64,000 nt of DNA, taken from positions 1 to 64,000 of the forward strand of contig NVTE01000005.1 in the NCBI GenBank assembly GCA_002401455.1, given 5' to 3'. Below, piece by piece: positions 1 to 10,253 of this stretch. The position numbers and the translations under genes were made by a program. The notes beneath the pieces are model-generated. The model searched no databases and was not told where the DNA came from. It was given only the letters and a program-made list of their open reading frames with translations. Position 1 is the stretch's first letter. Each line of letters opens with the position of its first letter. Source of the DNA: Alphaproteobacteria bacterium (GTDB lineage Bacteria; Pseudomonadota; Alphaproteobacteria; Sphingomonadales; Emcibacteraceae).

Positions 1-3000
1 CTCTGTCCGGCGGCGGCACGGGCAGCGGCGCGGCCTCGGTTGCGGTTGGCGGCTCCGGCGGCGGCGGCGGCGATGCCAGTACAGTTAATAACACCGTGAA
101 GGCCACGGTAACCACCGCAGGCGAGAACGCCACGGGTGTGCTGGCCCAATCTGTCGGCGGCGGCGGCGGTAACGGCGGCATGGCCATTGCAGGCACGGTC
201 TCCCTGGCGAAATCCGGCAGTGGCGCGGTCTCTGTCGGGGTGGGCGGCTCCGGGGGCCTTGGCGGTCTGTCAGCGGCAGTGACCAACCGGGTCGAGGGCG
301 ATATCACGACCTCAGGTAAAAACGCGGCTGGCATCATTGCCCAGTCCATTGGCGGCGGCGGCGGCAGCGGCGGCACGGCCATAGCCGGGGCCTTGTCAGC
401 CTCAGGCTCTGTTGGCGGCGCGGTATCTGTTGGCATCGGCGGCAGCGGCGGCGGCGGCGGTAATGCCAGTACAGTTAATAATACAGTTATCGGCCAGACG
501 GTCACCAGTGGCGATGAAGCCACCGGTATCCTGGCCCAGTCGGTCGGCGGCGGCGGCGGCAGCGGCGGCATGGCAATCGCGGCATCTGTTTCCCTGGCCA
601 AAACCGGCAGTGGTGCCGTTGGCGTTGGCATCGGCGGCTCCGGCGGTCTGGGCGGTGACAGCGCGATTGTCACCAACTCTGTTACCGGCAGTGTCTTTAC
701 CTCAGGCCTGAATGCATCGGGCATCGTGGCCCAGTCCCTGGGCGGCGGCGGCGGCACGGGCGGCATGGCGATCGCTGGCACCTTATCGATCGCGAAAAGC
801 GGCAGCGGCGCGGTTTCTGTCGGCGTTGGCGGCTCCGGCGGTGACGGCGGCACATCTGCCAATGTGTCAAATACAATTGCCGGCTATGTCCAGACCCTGG
901 GCGACAATTCTACAGGCATTCTGACCCAGAGCGTCGGCGGCAGCGGCGGTAATGGCGGCTTGACCATAGCGGGAGCCATCAGTGCAGCCAAAACCGGCAG
1001 CGGTGCGCTGGCAGTGGCCATCGGCGGTGTCGGCGGCGGCGGCGGTGACGGCGCGGCAGCCACCAGCAGCGTGACCGGCGGCGTGGTAACCGTCGGCAAT
1101 GATTCGGTGGCCATCCTGACCCAGAGCATCGGCGGCAGCGGCGGTAACGGCGGCATTTCTGTGGCCGGCTCCTTAAGTCTCAGCAAAGAAAATGGCGGCT
1201 CTGTCGCCATAGGTGTCGGCGGCTTCGGCGGCGACGGCGGTGATGCCGGATCCGTATCCAGCACCGTAACCACAACAACGACCAATAATCAAATCGGCAC
1301 CAAAGGCGACAATTCGAGCGCTATTATCGCTCAGTCCCTGGGCGGCGGTGGCGGCAATGGCGGCACCAATGTCTCGGGCAGTATCAACCTGGCGGGTAAA
1401 AATGGTGCCGCAGTGGCAATCGGGGTTGGCGGCTTTGGCGGCGGCGGTGGTAATGCCAGCACCGTCACCCTGGCCGTAACCGGCGATGTGGTGACCGAAG
1501 GCAATGATTCCCATGGCCTGCTGGCCCAGTCTGTTGGCGGCGGCGGCGGTAACGGCGGCACCAATGTCTCAGGCACTCTGAATATCACCAAGAGCGGCAC
1601 CGGCGGTTCTGTCGCCATTGGCGTTGGCGGTTTCGGCGGCGGCGGCGGCAATGCCGGCGATGTGGCGGTGACCTATGAAGGCACCTTATCAGCCAAACCC
1701 CGGACTTTTGTCCCTGAAACCACGGACCCGGATACGGGAGAAATTATCGTGGCTCATTATGACGATAAAGAGGGCAACGGCTCCCACGGCATTCTGGCCC
1801 AGTCCATCGGCGGCGGCGGCGGTAACGGCGGCACCAATGTCAGTGGCGCCTTATCCTTTGCCTCAAGCAAGAATGGCGGCGACGGTCATGCACTTGTGGT
1901 CGGTGTTGGCGGCTTTGGCGGCGGCGGCGGTAATGCTGGCGCGGTTGATGTGACCGTTTCTGGCGGCAATTCCATCACGTCTTCCGGCGAACAGAGATCT
2001 GGCATTTTCGCCCAGTCTGTTGGCGGCGGCGGCGGTAACGGGGCCTTTAACTTCAGTGGCGGCATCGTTACGGACGCGCCAATTGTCTTTGGCATGGGCG
2101 GCTTCGGCGGCACCGGCGGCTCGGCCAATAAAGTTACCGTCAATGCCACGACCAATGTTGTTACCAAAGGTGACAGATCCCACGGGATCATTGCCCAGTC
2201 CATCGGCGGCGGCGGCGGTAATGGCGGCCTGAATATCAGCGGCAGTATCACCTATAATAAAGAAAAGAATATTCCATCGATCACCGTTGGCATGGGCGGC
2301 TTCGGCGGCGCAGGCAATATCAGCGGAGATGTGGCGGTCGACCATGACGGCAGCATCACCACCGATGGCAAGTCAGCCCACGGGATTTATGCCCAGTCAA
2401 TTGCCGGTGGCGGCGGTGACGGCGGCTATAACTTCTCCCTCGGCATTGCCCTGGCGGATTCAAGCAATTCCGGCGGCAATAAAGACATTGCCATCGTCGC
2501 TGGCATCGGCGGCCATGGCGGCACCGGCGCGGACGCCGGCAATGTCACTGTCGCCTCTTCCGGTCAGCTGACCACCAGCGGTGATCTGGCGCGCGGTATC
2601 TTCGCCCAGTCTGTTGGCGGCGGCGGCGGTAATGGCGGCATGAATGTGTCGGGTAATATTGCCCAGAACAGCTCCCTGGTCACCATGGGTATCGGCGGCT
2701 TTGGCTCTGGCGGCGGTCATGCGGGCACGGTAACGGTTGATCGCGGGACCGATACAATGGCGGCGGGCACCATCTCGACCACGGGCAACATGGCCCACGG
2801 TATTGAAGCCTCCAGCATCGGCGGCGGCGGCGGTGATGCCGGCCTCAATCTCGTCGTGGGCATCAGCAAGGCCGGAAGTGACGGCTCCAGTGGTGGGTCT
2901 TCAAGCCCCCGCGAGCATCCCCAGCACACCGGCGTCGATGCCAGTGTCTTCACTAATTATGATAAAGTTCTGGATGAGCTGGAAGGCCGGGACAGCCCGG

Positions 3001-6000
3001 ATTCTGAAAGTGCTGGCGATGGCGGCGAGTCGGCCTTCGCGGTTCAGATCGCCATTGGTGGAGCCGGTGGCGGTTCCGGGGACGGCAATCTGGTAACGGT
3101 CAATAATATCGGCGATATTGTCACCAATGAAAAACAGAGCTACGGCATCCTGGCCCAGTCTATCGGCGGCGGCGGCGGCAATGCCTACATTAATGTTGCC
3201 GTGACCTATATTGGTAATGGCAACCGTAATAAAGGCTTTAACCTGGCCGTTGGCGGGGCAACCGGCAACGGTGGCGAGGGCGGCGTAGTTGTCGTTGATC
3301 ACCTGGGGGCCATCGAAACCTTTGAGTCTGATTCTTTCGGCATCCTGGCCCAGTCCATTGGCGGCGGTGGCGGCAACGCCGGGCTTGATTTTGCCTATAC
3401 CAAAGCCGAAGGCGGTAAAATCGGCATTTCCCTGGGACGTCAGGGCGGCTCCGGCGGCGCTGGGGCCAATGTCACCCTGAATGCGGCGGGCAGTGTCGTC
3501 ACCCACGGCGAAGGCGCTCATGCCCTATTGGCTCAGTCCATCGGCAATGGCGGCGGCAACAGTAGCTCCCGCTCCTTTTCTGGCGAAATCCCAACCGAAG
3601 GCGAGGCACCAAATCGCGGCGGCAGTGTCGCTATCGGTATTGCAGGCGGCATCGGCGGCGCGGCCGGTGATGTGACCCTAACGGCAAAAGACTGGGTCAG
3701 CACTGACGGGGCCAATGCCCATGCCATCTTCGCGCAGAGCGTTGGCGGCGGCGGCGGCAATGGCGGCAGCACCACCAGCTTTGGCATCAGCACCTCCTCG
3801 GCCAACCTGAATATGGGCGGCACCGGCGGTATCGGCGGCACTGGCGGCACTATCCTGATCACCAACGAGGCCCAGGTCCAGACCAAAGGCGCTGGCTCCA
3901 TCGGCATCATCGGTCAGAGCATCGGCGGCGGCGGCGGTAACGGCGGCATGGCACGGGGCATCTTGCTGAGCGGCAAGGGCACGGGGGCGACGGTCAGCAT
4001 CGGCGGCACCGGCGGGGTCGGCTCCACGGCGGGCACGGTCACCATCAACAATAACGGCGTGGTCGTCACCGAGGGCGAAGACGCTTACGGCATCCTGGCC
4101 CAAAGCCTTGGCGGCGGCGGCGGCAATGCTGGCATGACCATCAATGCCATGAGAAACAAAACCACAGACAAAGGCACCCAAATTGGCGTGGCCATCGGCG
4201 GCGATGGCGGTGAAGGCGCCATTGGCGGCAATGTTCAGGTCACCAACCGGGGCAGCATCGGCACCAGCGGCCGCGGCGCCATCGGCATCTTTGCCCAGTC
4301 CATCGGCGGCGGCGGCGGTAACGCCAAACAAGTGATCACCTCGTCCCTGTCCAGTGCGGGGGCCGGTAATAAAATCAGTGTCGGCATCGGCGGCACCGGT
4401 GGTGTCGGCGGCGCGGGCGGCACCGTTGACGTTCAGAACCTGAAAGCCCTGGATGGCACAGAAGGCGTGATCATTACCGCCCAGACCAATGCCCACGGCA
4501 TCTTCGCCACCAGTATCGGCGGCGGCGGCGGTACCGGCAGCACGGTCATTACCTCTAATACCTCCTTCAGTGCCGGCGATAAAGCCCCCACCAATTCCCT
4601 GGCCTTCAGCCTGGGTGGCAGCGGCGGTACCGGCGGCAGTGGTGGCACGGTCACAGTCCAAAACGATATCCGCATTGCCACCTATGGCACCCAATCCCAC
4701 GGCATCATTGCCCAGTCCATTGGCGGCGGCGGCGGTAATGGCGGCATGAGCCTATCCGGTAATATCGTTATAGGCGGCACAGCCAGCAGCAAGTCCGTAG
4801 CGGTCTCAATTGGCGGCACAGGCGGTGACGGCAATGTGGGCGGCGATGTGACGGTCACCAACAAAGGCGACATTGAAGTCTTTGGTGAGGGCTCTTACGG
4901 CGTCTTCGCCCAATCAATTGGCGGCGGCGGCGGCAACGGGGCCTTTGCTCTGGCCATGTCTAAAAACCAGGGCACCAATCTAACTAACCTTCAAAAGCTG
5001 AAGCTGATGGACTTTGCTCTTGGCGGCGCCGGCGGTGATGGTGCCAACAGTGGCAATGTGGTGGTCAACCACACCGGATCGATCATCGCCCACGGCGATG
5101 ATGCTTATGGTATTTATGCCCAGTCCGTTTCTGGCGGCGGCGGTACCGTCGGCTTCGCCATGTCGGGCCCGGTCTGGTCGGCAGTCAACAATTATATTGT
5201 TCCCCTTCTGCTCGGCAGTCGTGAGGGCGGGACCGGTATTGCTGGTAATGTGACCCTCACCACCACAGGTGCCATCACCATGACCGGCGATAACAGTCAG
5301 GCTTACGCGGCCCAGTCGGTCACCGGCGGTGGCGGCACGGTCAATATGTTCCTTGATGTCAGCGAAAAAGCTCAGGCCCTGGGCGAAGACAGTGTCGATA
5401 TTGACGATGGCGATACCCAAAATGGCGGCGGCTCAGAAGTCATTGCCGCGCTGAAAATTGAAACCATTCTCGGGTCGATAAAATCTGCCGCCTCAACGGC
5501 CAGTAATTTTGTCACGACCCATGTAGGTAATCTGGTGACATTGGGTAGAAATGCCACCGGCTCCTCGACTCAGACTGTCGGCGGCGGCGGCGGCAAGGCC
5601 AATCTGGATATTGTCATCAATGACGAGGCCCAGGCCGAACTTGATCTGCTGCTCGGCAGTAACGAGACCTCCAACAGCAGCGGCGGTGATATCATCTCTC
5701 AGCGCACCGGCGATGTGTCAACGGCGGGGGATACCTCGAAAGGCACCTCTGTCCAGTCCATCGGCGGCGGCGGCGGTGACCTGACGGTGACTATACGCAC
5801 AGTGCCTGTCACTTCTGAACCAGAAGCCCAGTCTGCACAGGTCGTGGGTAAATCCGCCCAATATACCACCCGAACAGCAGCAGGGGCAAAAGGAACCCGC
5901 AGCTTCACGGAGACCGTGATCCCGGCCCCCTCGACCATCAATGACAGCAATGCCGAAACCCTGCTGGCCCTGGGGTCATCGGCCAGCTTTGACAACCACG

Positions 6001-8363
6001 GCGGCCAGGTGATCCTGGACTTTAACGGCAATACCCAGACCCTGGGCGAACGGTCCCCAGGCATGATCATCCAGAGCATCGGCGGTGGCGGCGGTGACGT
6101 CCGCCTGACCGGCACCGGCAGCCTGAGCGCCACCTTTGGCGGTACGGGCGGCACCACCGGCAATGGCGGTGATATCATTCTGAGCAATGCGGGATCAGTC
6201 CTGACCACGGGTCGCCTGTCCCACGGCGTCATCCTGCAGAGCATCGGCGGCGGCGGCGGGACGGTCTTTACCGACCTTAGCCCGGAAAACATCGGGGTCA
6301 CCACCCGGAGTGACAACAGCGGCAATGGCGGTAACATCGGGGTCACCACCCGGAGTGACAACAGCGGCAATGGCGGTAACATCACCTTCAACCAGACCGG
6401 TGACATCACCGCGTCCGGCGACGGATCGATCGCCCTGCTGGCCCAGAGCCTTGGCGGCGGCGGGGGTCTGCTCGACCGTCTGTTCATGGACAGTGCCGGT
6501 GGCGCTGGTACATCGGGTAATATCAGCCTCAACCTTGACGGAAATATGGTCGCCGACGGCGCTGAGGGCGTGGCGGTCTTTGCCCAGTCTGTTGGTGCCG
6601 ATGGCCAGGGTGATATCACCCTGAACCTGACCCAGGACAAATGGCTGCTCGGCGGTCTTGGCGGCGCAGGACTATGGCTGTCCGGCGGCAAAGACAATGT
6701 CTTTAGCAGTTATGGCTCTGTCATGACCCTGGATATGTTGGATGGTATGGCCATGTATGGCACCACCGGTAATGACCGAATTGACAATTATAACCTGGTC
6801 TATGGTCAGTTTGACCTGGGCACCGGCACGAACCTTTTTGTCAACCACGAGGGGGCAACTTTTGTTCCCGGACAAGTTCTGTCCCTGGGGGCCGCGGAAA
6901 ATATGCTGGTCAATGATGGGACCCTGCTGATCGGCGATATGGAACTGGCCCAGCGCACCGACCTGGCCGGCAGTTTCACCCAATCGACGACCGGCCTGAC
7001 CTATGCCGAGCTGGACTTTGGCACGGACATGATTGATCAGATCCGGGCAACGGGCACCGTGGATGTAGCCGGCGTGATTAACCTGTCGCTGCTCAATCCC
7101 CATAACATCCTGTCTGGTGATTTCAGCAAGGTTCTCTACTCGGGTGATCTCGGGGCGACGGACAATGGTCTGATCCTGTCAACCTTCACTTCCCAAGTCT
7201 TCACACCGGAGCTAATCACCCCCAACGCCACCGATGTCAGCCTCCATTATGTGGTTGATTTCTCCCCGGCAGGTGTCGACAGCAACCTGTCTGAGGTTGG
7301 TGATTATTTCAACCGCCTGCAGAATGCCGGCAGTTCAGCTGACCTGGCCGAGGTGGTGACGACGTTGATCTATATTCCCGATGATGCCACTTACCGTCAG
7401 GCCCTGTCCCAGATGAGCCCGGACTTCTACGGCGAACAGCAATCCCAACTGATGACCAGCAGCGCCCAGTTTGGCCAGTCCATGATGAGTTGTCGTCAGG
7501 CGGGCGGAGAATATCGCTTTACCCGCGAAGGCAGCTGTTTCTGGATGCAGGCGGAAACCGAGAATACCACCCATAAGGCTTATGGTGACTTCAAGGCCTC
7601 CACCAGCTCCCTGACCCGCTTTGCCATGGGCCTGCAGAAAACCTTTACCCAAGACCTGTCCATTGGGTTTGCCGCCTCCCGGGCGGATAATGAAGCCCAG
7701 GGCTATGACAGCAATTGGGACAGCAGAGGCACGACCACCCAGCTTGGCCTGTCCCTGAAATATCGCAGCGGAGGCACAAAGATTGCCGCCGCCATGACCT
7801 ATGGCTGGAATAGTTCCCTGACCCATCGCCGGGGGGCCCTGGTGGAAAACTTCTATACCTCCGTCGACCGGGACCTGAACGTGCTCGGCGGCCTACTGCG
7901 TCTGTCCCATGATATTGAAGCGGCCACTGGCTATTTCCGGCCTTACGTTGACTTTGGGCTGACCCATATCATGGCCAAGTCAGCAACAGAAACCGGCGCC
8001 GGCCCCATCAGCCTGATACTGCCCGGACATAGCGAAACCCACAGCTTTGTCCGGCCCGGTATGGAAATTGGCACAGAACACCGCTTGAGCCAGAAACTGA
8101 ACCTGCGCTTCTTTGTCAATTTCTCTCTTCAGCATAACCTGTCAGGGTCACAGACCGTGGCCCAGGCCGGTCTGCTGGCCGCACCGGCGGGGGTTGATCC
8201 CATGCGGGTTGCCATTGATGTTGGCCAGAATAAGGTGGAGGCCCAGACCGGGGTAGACTTCATCCTGTCCGACAGCATGTCCCTGCGCTTCCAGTATAGT
8301 ACTTCCTTCCATGACCGGATTGAGGTAAAAAGTGGTAAGGTAAAACTCAGTCTGCCATTTTAG
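1..8363 (+). CDS. Giant Gly-rich repeat autotransporter adhesin (5' end outside window)
   Basis: The frame is open from the first bases of the window, so the gene begins upstream; the GTG at 96 lies inside a repeat and is not a start. At least 2780 residues are visible. The passenger consists of about 32 repeats, each carrying a block like AQSIGGGGGNGG followed by GGxGGxGG and a short N/T/V-rich strand, as in beta-helical adhesins of alphaproteobacteria. Repeats degenerate after about 6600. A linker (about 7300-7530) with a Cys pair (MMSC...GSCFW) leads into a barrel of about 275 residues (about 7540-8360) with alternating hydrophobic strands and a terminal Phe (KLSLPF), the BAM-recognition type of end. 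Expected role: type Va secretion of a surface adhesin; the ligand is unknown. The long opposite-strand open frames here result from GC-rich codon bias. Family assignment is firm; function is inferred. Confidence 0.93.
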   Translation, partial: LSGGGTGSGAASVAVGGSGGGGGDASTVNNTVKATVTTAGENATGVLAQSVGGGGGNGGMAIAGTVSLAKSGSGAVSVGVGGSGGLGGLSAAVTNRVEGDITTSGKNAAGIIAQSIGGGGGSGGTAIAGALSASGSVGGAVSVGIGGSGGGGGNASTVNNTVIGQTVTSGDEATGILAQSVGGGGGSGGMAIAASVSLAKTGSGAVGVGIGGSGGLGGDSAIVTNSVTGSVFTSGLNASGIVAQSLGGGGGTGGMAIAGTLSIAKSGSGAVSVGVGGSGGDGGTSANVSNTIAGYVQTLGDNSTGILTQSVGGSGGNGGLTIAGAISAAKTGSGALAVAIGGVGGGGGDGAAATSSVTGGVVTVGNDSVAILTQSIGGSGGNGGISVAGSLSLSKENGGSVAIGVGGFGGDGGDAGSVSSTVTTTTTNNQIGTKGDNSSAIIAQSLGGGGGNGGTNVSGSINLAGKNGAAVAIGVGGFGGGGGNASTVTLAVTGDVVTEGNDSHGLLAQSVGGGGGNGGTNVSGTLNITKSGTGGSVAIGVGGFGGGGGNAGDVAVTYEGTLSAKPRTFVPETTDPDTGEIIVAHYDDKEGNGSHGILAQSIGGGGGNGGTNVSGALSFASSKNGGDGHALVVGVGGFGGGGGNAGAVDVTVSGGNSITSSGEQRSGIFAQSVGGGGGNGAFNFSGGIVTDAPIVFGMGGFGGTGGSANKVTVNATTNVVTKGDRSHGIIAQSIGGGGGNGGLNISGSITYNKEKNIPSITVGMGGFGGAGNISGDVAVDHDGSITTDGKSAHGIYAQSIAGGGGDGGYNFSLGIALADSSNSGGNKDIAIVAGIGGHGGTGADAGNVTVASSGQLTTSGDLARGIFAQSVGGGGGNGGMNVSGNIAQNSSLVTMGIGGFGSGGGHAGTVTVDRGTDTMAAGTISTTGNMAHGIEASSIGGGGGDAGLNLVVGISKAGSDGSSGGSSSPREHPQHTGVDASVFTNYDKVLDELEGRDSPDSESAGDGGESAFAVQIAIGGAGGGSGDGNLVTVNNIGDIVTNEKQSYGILAQSIGGGGGNAYINVAVTYIGNGNRNKGFNLAVGGATGNGGEGGVVVVDHLGAIETFESDSFGILAQSIGGGGGNAGLDFAYTKAEGGKIGISLGRQGGSGGAGANVTLNAAGSVVTHGEGAHALLAQSIGNGGGNSSSRSFSGEIPTEGEAPNRGGSVAIGIAGGIGGAAGDVTLTAKDWVSTDGANAHAIFAQSVGGGGGNGGSTTSFGISTSSANLNMGGTGGIGGTGGTILITNEAQVQTKGAGSIGIIGQSIGGGGGNGGMARGILLSGKGTGATVSIGGTGGVGSTAGTVTINNNGVVVTEGEDAYGILAQSLGGGGGNAGMTINAMRNKTTDKGTQIGVAIGGDGGEGAIGGNVQVTNRGSIGTSGRGAIGIFAQSIGGGGGNAKQVITSSLSSAGAGNKISVGIGGTGGVGGAGGTVDVQNLKALDGTEGVIITAQTNAHGIFATSIGGGGGTGSTVITSNTSFSAGDKAPTNSLAFSLGGSGGTGGSGGTVTVQNDIRIATYGTQSHGIIAQSIGGGGGNGGMSLSGNIVIGGTASSKSVAVSIGGTGGDGNVGGDVTVTNKGDIEVFGEGSYGVFAQSIGGGGGNGAFALAMSKNQGTNLTNLQKLKLMDFALGGAGGDGANSGNVVVNHTGSIIAHGDDAYGIYAQSVSGGGGTVGFAMSGPVWSAVNNYIVPLLLGSREGGTGIAGNVTLTTTGAITMTGDNSQAYAAQSVTGGGGTVNMFLDVSEKAQALGEDSVDIDDGDTQNGGGSEVIAALKIETILGSIKSAASTASNFVTTHVGNLVTLGRNATGSSTQTVGGGGGKANLDIVINDEAQAELDLLLGSNETSNSSGGDIISQRTGDVSTAGDTSKGTSVQSIGGGGGDLTVTIRTVPVTSEPEAQSAQVVGKSAQYTTRTAAGAKGTRSFTETVIPAPSTINDSNAETLLALGSSASFDNHGGQVILDFNGNTQTLGERSPGMIIQSIGGGGGDVRLTGTGSLSATFGGTGGTTGNGGDIILSNAGSVLTTGRLSHGVILQSIGGGGGTVFTDLSPENIGVTTRSDNSGNGGNIGVTTRSDNSGNGGNITFNQTGDITASGDGSIALLAQSLGGGGGLLDRLFMDSAGGAGTSGNISLNLDGNMVADGAEGVAVFAQSVGADGQGDITLNLTQDKWLLGGLGGAGLWLSGGKDNVFSSYGSVMTLDMLDGMAMYGTTGNDRIDNYNLVYGQFDLGTGTNLFVNHEGATFVPGQVLSLGAAENMLVNDGTLLIGDMELAQRTDLAGSFTQSTTGLTYAELDFGTDMIDQIRATGTVDVAGVINLSLLNPHNILSGDFSKVLYSGDLGATDNGLILSTFTSQVFTPELITPNATDVSLHYVVDFSPAGVDSNLSEVGDYFNRLQNAGSSADLAEVVTTLIYIPDDATYRQALSQMSPDFYGEQQSQLMTSSAQFGQSMMSCRQAGGEYRFTREGSCFWMQAETENTTHKAYGDFKASTSSLTRFAMGLQKTFTQDLSIGFAASRADNEAQGYDSNWDSRGTTTQLGLSLKYRSGGTKIAAAMTYGWNSSLTHRRGALVENFYTSVDRDLNVLGGLLRLSHDIEAATGYFRPYVDFGLTHIMAKSATETGAGPISLILPGHSETHSFVRPGMEIGTEHRLSQKLNLRFFVNFSLQHNLSGSQTVAQAGLLAAPAGVDPMRVAIDVGQNKVEAQTGVDFILSDSMSLRFQYSTSFHDRIEVKSGKVKLSLPF
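3..6620 (+). repeat. Array of about 32 degenerate Gly-rich passenger repeats
   Basis: I counted the AQS[IVL]GGGGG core in the translation and found about 32 occurrences, usually 70-100 codons apart. Early copies (roughly the first 25) keep the full GGGGGNGG block; later ones drift (SGGGG, TGGGG, GADGQ). The underlying DNA is very rich in ggcggcggcggc, so the array is a likely site of recombination, polymerase slippage and assembly error. Confidence 0.9.
6288..6377 (+). repeat. Perfect 45-bp tandem duplication inside the autotransporter
   Basis: Two identical 45-bp units lie head to tail (6288-6332 and 6333-6377), each encoding NIGVTTRSDNSGNGG. They keep the frame. The neighbouring repeats are diverged, so exact identity of the two units implies a recent slippage duplication. 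Confidence 0.95.
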
Positions 8364-8411
8364 GTGGCAGGCAAGCGGGACCAAAAGATAAAAGAACGGA
8401 GTATGAGGAAA

Positions 8412-10127
8412 ATGAAATATCGCTTAATAATGATCGTCTCTTTGATCGGCGCCCTGGTTTCAGGCTGTGATTCCGCCAAGAATTCTGCCTCGGCTGATAC
8501 AATTTATGTGGACGGTGACATCCTGACCATGGAAGGCGATACGCCCACCTATGCCGAGGCTGTCGCGGTCAAGGACGGGGAAATCTTATTTGTCGGTGAT
8601 CGGCAGACCGCCTTCACCTACCGTACAGAGGCCACGGACGTGATCAACCTTGAGGGCAAGACATTTATGCCCGGCTTCATTGATTCCCACGGCCATATCT
8701 ATGGGGTTGGCCTGCAGACCATCTCCGCGCGTCTCCTGTCGCCGCCCGACGGTACGGTGACCACGGTTGCCGATATCCTCACAATCATGCAGGCCTATAT
8801 TGATGATCCGGTCAATCAGGAACTGATCACAAAAACCGGCTGGATTATCGGCTTTGGCTATGACGATTCCCTGCTCGACTTTTATCCCACCGCCAAGGAC
8901 CTGGACAAGCTCGATACCGACTATCCAGTTATGATCATCCATACCTCCCTCCATTTAAGTGTTCTGAACAGCAAAGGACTTGAGGTCGCCGGCTTCACGG
9001 CCGAAACTGAAAACCCCCAGGGCGGCATCATCCGGCGCAAGGCCGGCACCAATGAGCCCAATGGCGTGCTCGAGGAAATGCCCTTTATTGTGACCATTTT
9101 TGGCATCATGAACAGCTTCGATGAGAATATTCAGGCGGCCATGATCAAGGGCGGTCAGGACCTCTACGCCTCCTATGGTTTTACCACCGCTCAGGAAGCC
9201 CGGGCCTCGACTGCGGGGCTGCAGGCCCTGGAGCGCGCCTCCAAAGATGGTAAACTAGTGATGGATGTTGTTGCCTATGCCGATTTCCAGCGGGCCAAAG
9301 ACTCTCTCTCCACGTCCTACTACGGCCAGACCTACACAAACAGATACCGCATCGGCGGCGTGAAACTCGGCTTTGATGGCTCACCCCAAGGTAAAACCGC
9401 CTGGCTGACCCATGCCTATCATGTGGCCCCCGACGGCCAGCCCGCCGACTATGCCGGTTATGGCTCCTACCCCGATGCCAAAGCCTTCGCCCTGATTGAT
9501 GAAGCCTTCGAGAAAGACTGGCAGGTGCTGGTCCATGCCAATGGCGACGCGGCCATTGACCAGATGATCACCGGCATCGCGCTGGCGACTGAAAAATATG
9601 GCCCGAAAGACCGGAGGCCGGTTCTGATCCATGGCCAGACCCTGCGCCAGGACCAGATCGGAAAACTTGCTGAGCTGGATATTTTCCCCTCGCTGTTTCC
9701 CATCCATACCTTCTATTGGGGCGACTGGCATGAACAATCCGTACTCGGTCAGCCCCGCGCGGACTTCATTTCCCCGGCCAAAGCCGTGCTTGAGGCCGGT
9801 CTGAAATTTACCTCGCACCATGATGCGCCGGTGGTGCTGCCCAATGCCATGCGGATTCTGTCGGCGACGGTCACCCGGCGAACCCGGTCAGGCAAAGTCC
9901 TTGGCCCCGACCAGAGCGTCTCCACCTATATCGCCCTGAAGTCAATCACCGACTGGGCAGCCTACCAGCTGTTTGAGGAAGCGGATAAAGGCACCCTTGC
10001 CGTCGGTAAAAAGGCTGACTTTGTCATTCTGGATCAAAACCCGCTCAAGGTCGACCCGGACAGCCTCATGGAGATCAAAGTCCTGCAAACCATCAGCGCC
10101 GGTAAGGTCATCTATGAGAAGCCCTAA
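8412..10127 (+). CDS. YtcJ-type amidohydrolase, predicted lipoprotein (paralogue 1)
   Basis: A 571-residue protein of the amidohydrolase superfamily (Amidohydro_3). The N-terminus MKYRLIMIVSLIGALVSGC is a lipoprotein signal ending in a VSGC lipobox, so the enzyme should sit in the periplasm on a lipid anchor. Metal-site signatures are visible: GFIDSHGH (HxH), LVHANGDAAID, LIHGQTLRQ and FTSHHDAPV. The C-terminal VGKKADFVILDQNP is the usual return to the small beta-sandwich. I prefer ATG 8412 because GGAG at 8398 is 10 bases upstream; ATG 8403 is the alternative. It begins 48 bases after the autotransporter stop and ends at a strong terminator. Its paralogue lies at 14276. The substrate cannot be read from the sequence. 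Confidence 0.88.
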   Translation: MKYRLIMIVSLIGALVSGCDSAKNSASADTIYVDGDILTMEGDTPTYAEAVAVKDGEILFVGDRQTAFTYRTEATDVINLEGKTFMPGFIDSHGHIYGVGLQTISARLLSPPDGTVTTVADILTIMQAYIDDPVNQELITKTGWIIGFGYDDSLLDFYPTAKDLDKLDTDYPVMIIHTSLHLSVLNSKGLEVAGFTAETENPQGGIIRRKAGTNEPNGVLEEMPFIVTIFGIMNSFDENIQAAMIKGGQDLYASYGFTTAQEARASTAGLQALERASKDGKLVMDVVAYADFQRAKDSLSTSYYGQTYTNRYRIGGVKLGFDGSPQGKTAWLTHAYHVAPDGQPADYAGYGSYPDAKAFALIDEAFEKDWQVLVHANGDAAIDQMITGIALATEKYGPKDRRPVLIHGQTLRQDQIGKLAELDIFPSLFPIHTFYWGDWHEQSVLGQPRADFISPAKAVLEAGLKFTSHHDAPVVLPNAMRILSATVTRRTRSGKVLGPDQSVSTYIALKSITDWAAYQLFEEADKGTLAVGKKADFVILDQNPLKVDPDSLMEIKVLQTISAGKVIYEKP

Positions 10128-10199
10128 TAGCTTAGCTGGGCCTACGTGGGTTTGGTCTAGCCTGCAGACGTAAAACCAAATTTTCTTATAAATAGAATC

Positions 10200-10230
10200 A
10201 AAAAGGCGGCTCAGGGGAGCCGCCTTTTTT
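10200..10230. terminator. Bidirectional Rho-independent terminator
   Basis: GGCGGCTC (10205-10212) pairs with GAGCCGCC (10217-10224) around a 4-base loop. It is flanked by an A-run on the left and six T on the right, so it can serve both the amidohydrolase (+) and the convergent aldehyde dehydrogenase (-). Confidence 0.92.
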
Positions 10231-10253
10231 AGTGATGCCGTCCAGGAATTGTC

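Noticed and set aside
96-98. GTG as the start of the autotransporter
   Set aside because: The frame continues to base 3 with the same repeat pattern, and no signal peptide follows 96.
4330-4345. GTGATCAC within the autotransporter and similar words at 24303, 32716, 57826 and 62208
   Set aside because: They lie inside coding sequence and lack the flanking TTTG/CAAA symmetry, so they are not counted as operators.
3678-4700. Long antisense open frames inside the autotransporter (up to 340 codons)
   Set aside because: They mirror the Gly-rich codons (GGC read backwards gives Ala/Pro-rich frames), have no ribosome sites or family motifs, and lie opposite a certain gene.
3-6620. CRISPR-like array
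   Set aside because: Repeats are long, degenerate, in-frame and coding, with no constant spacer length.
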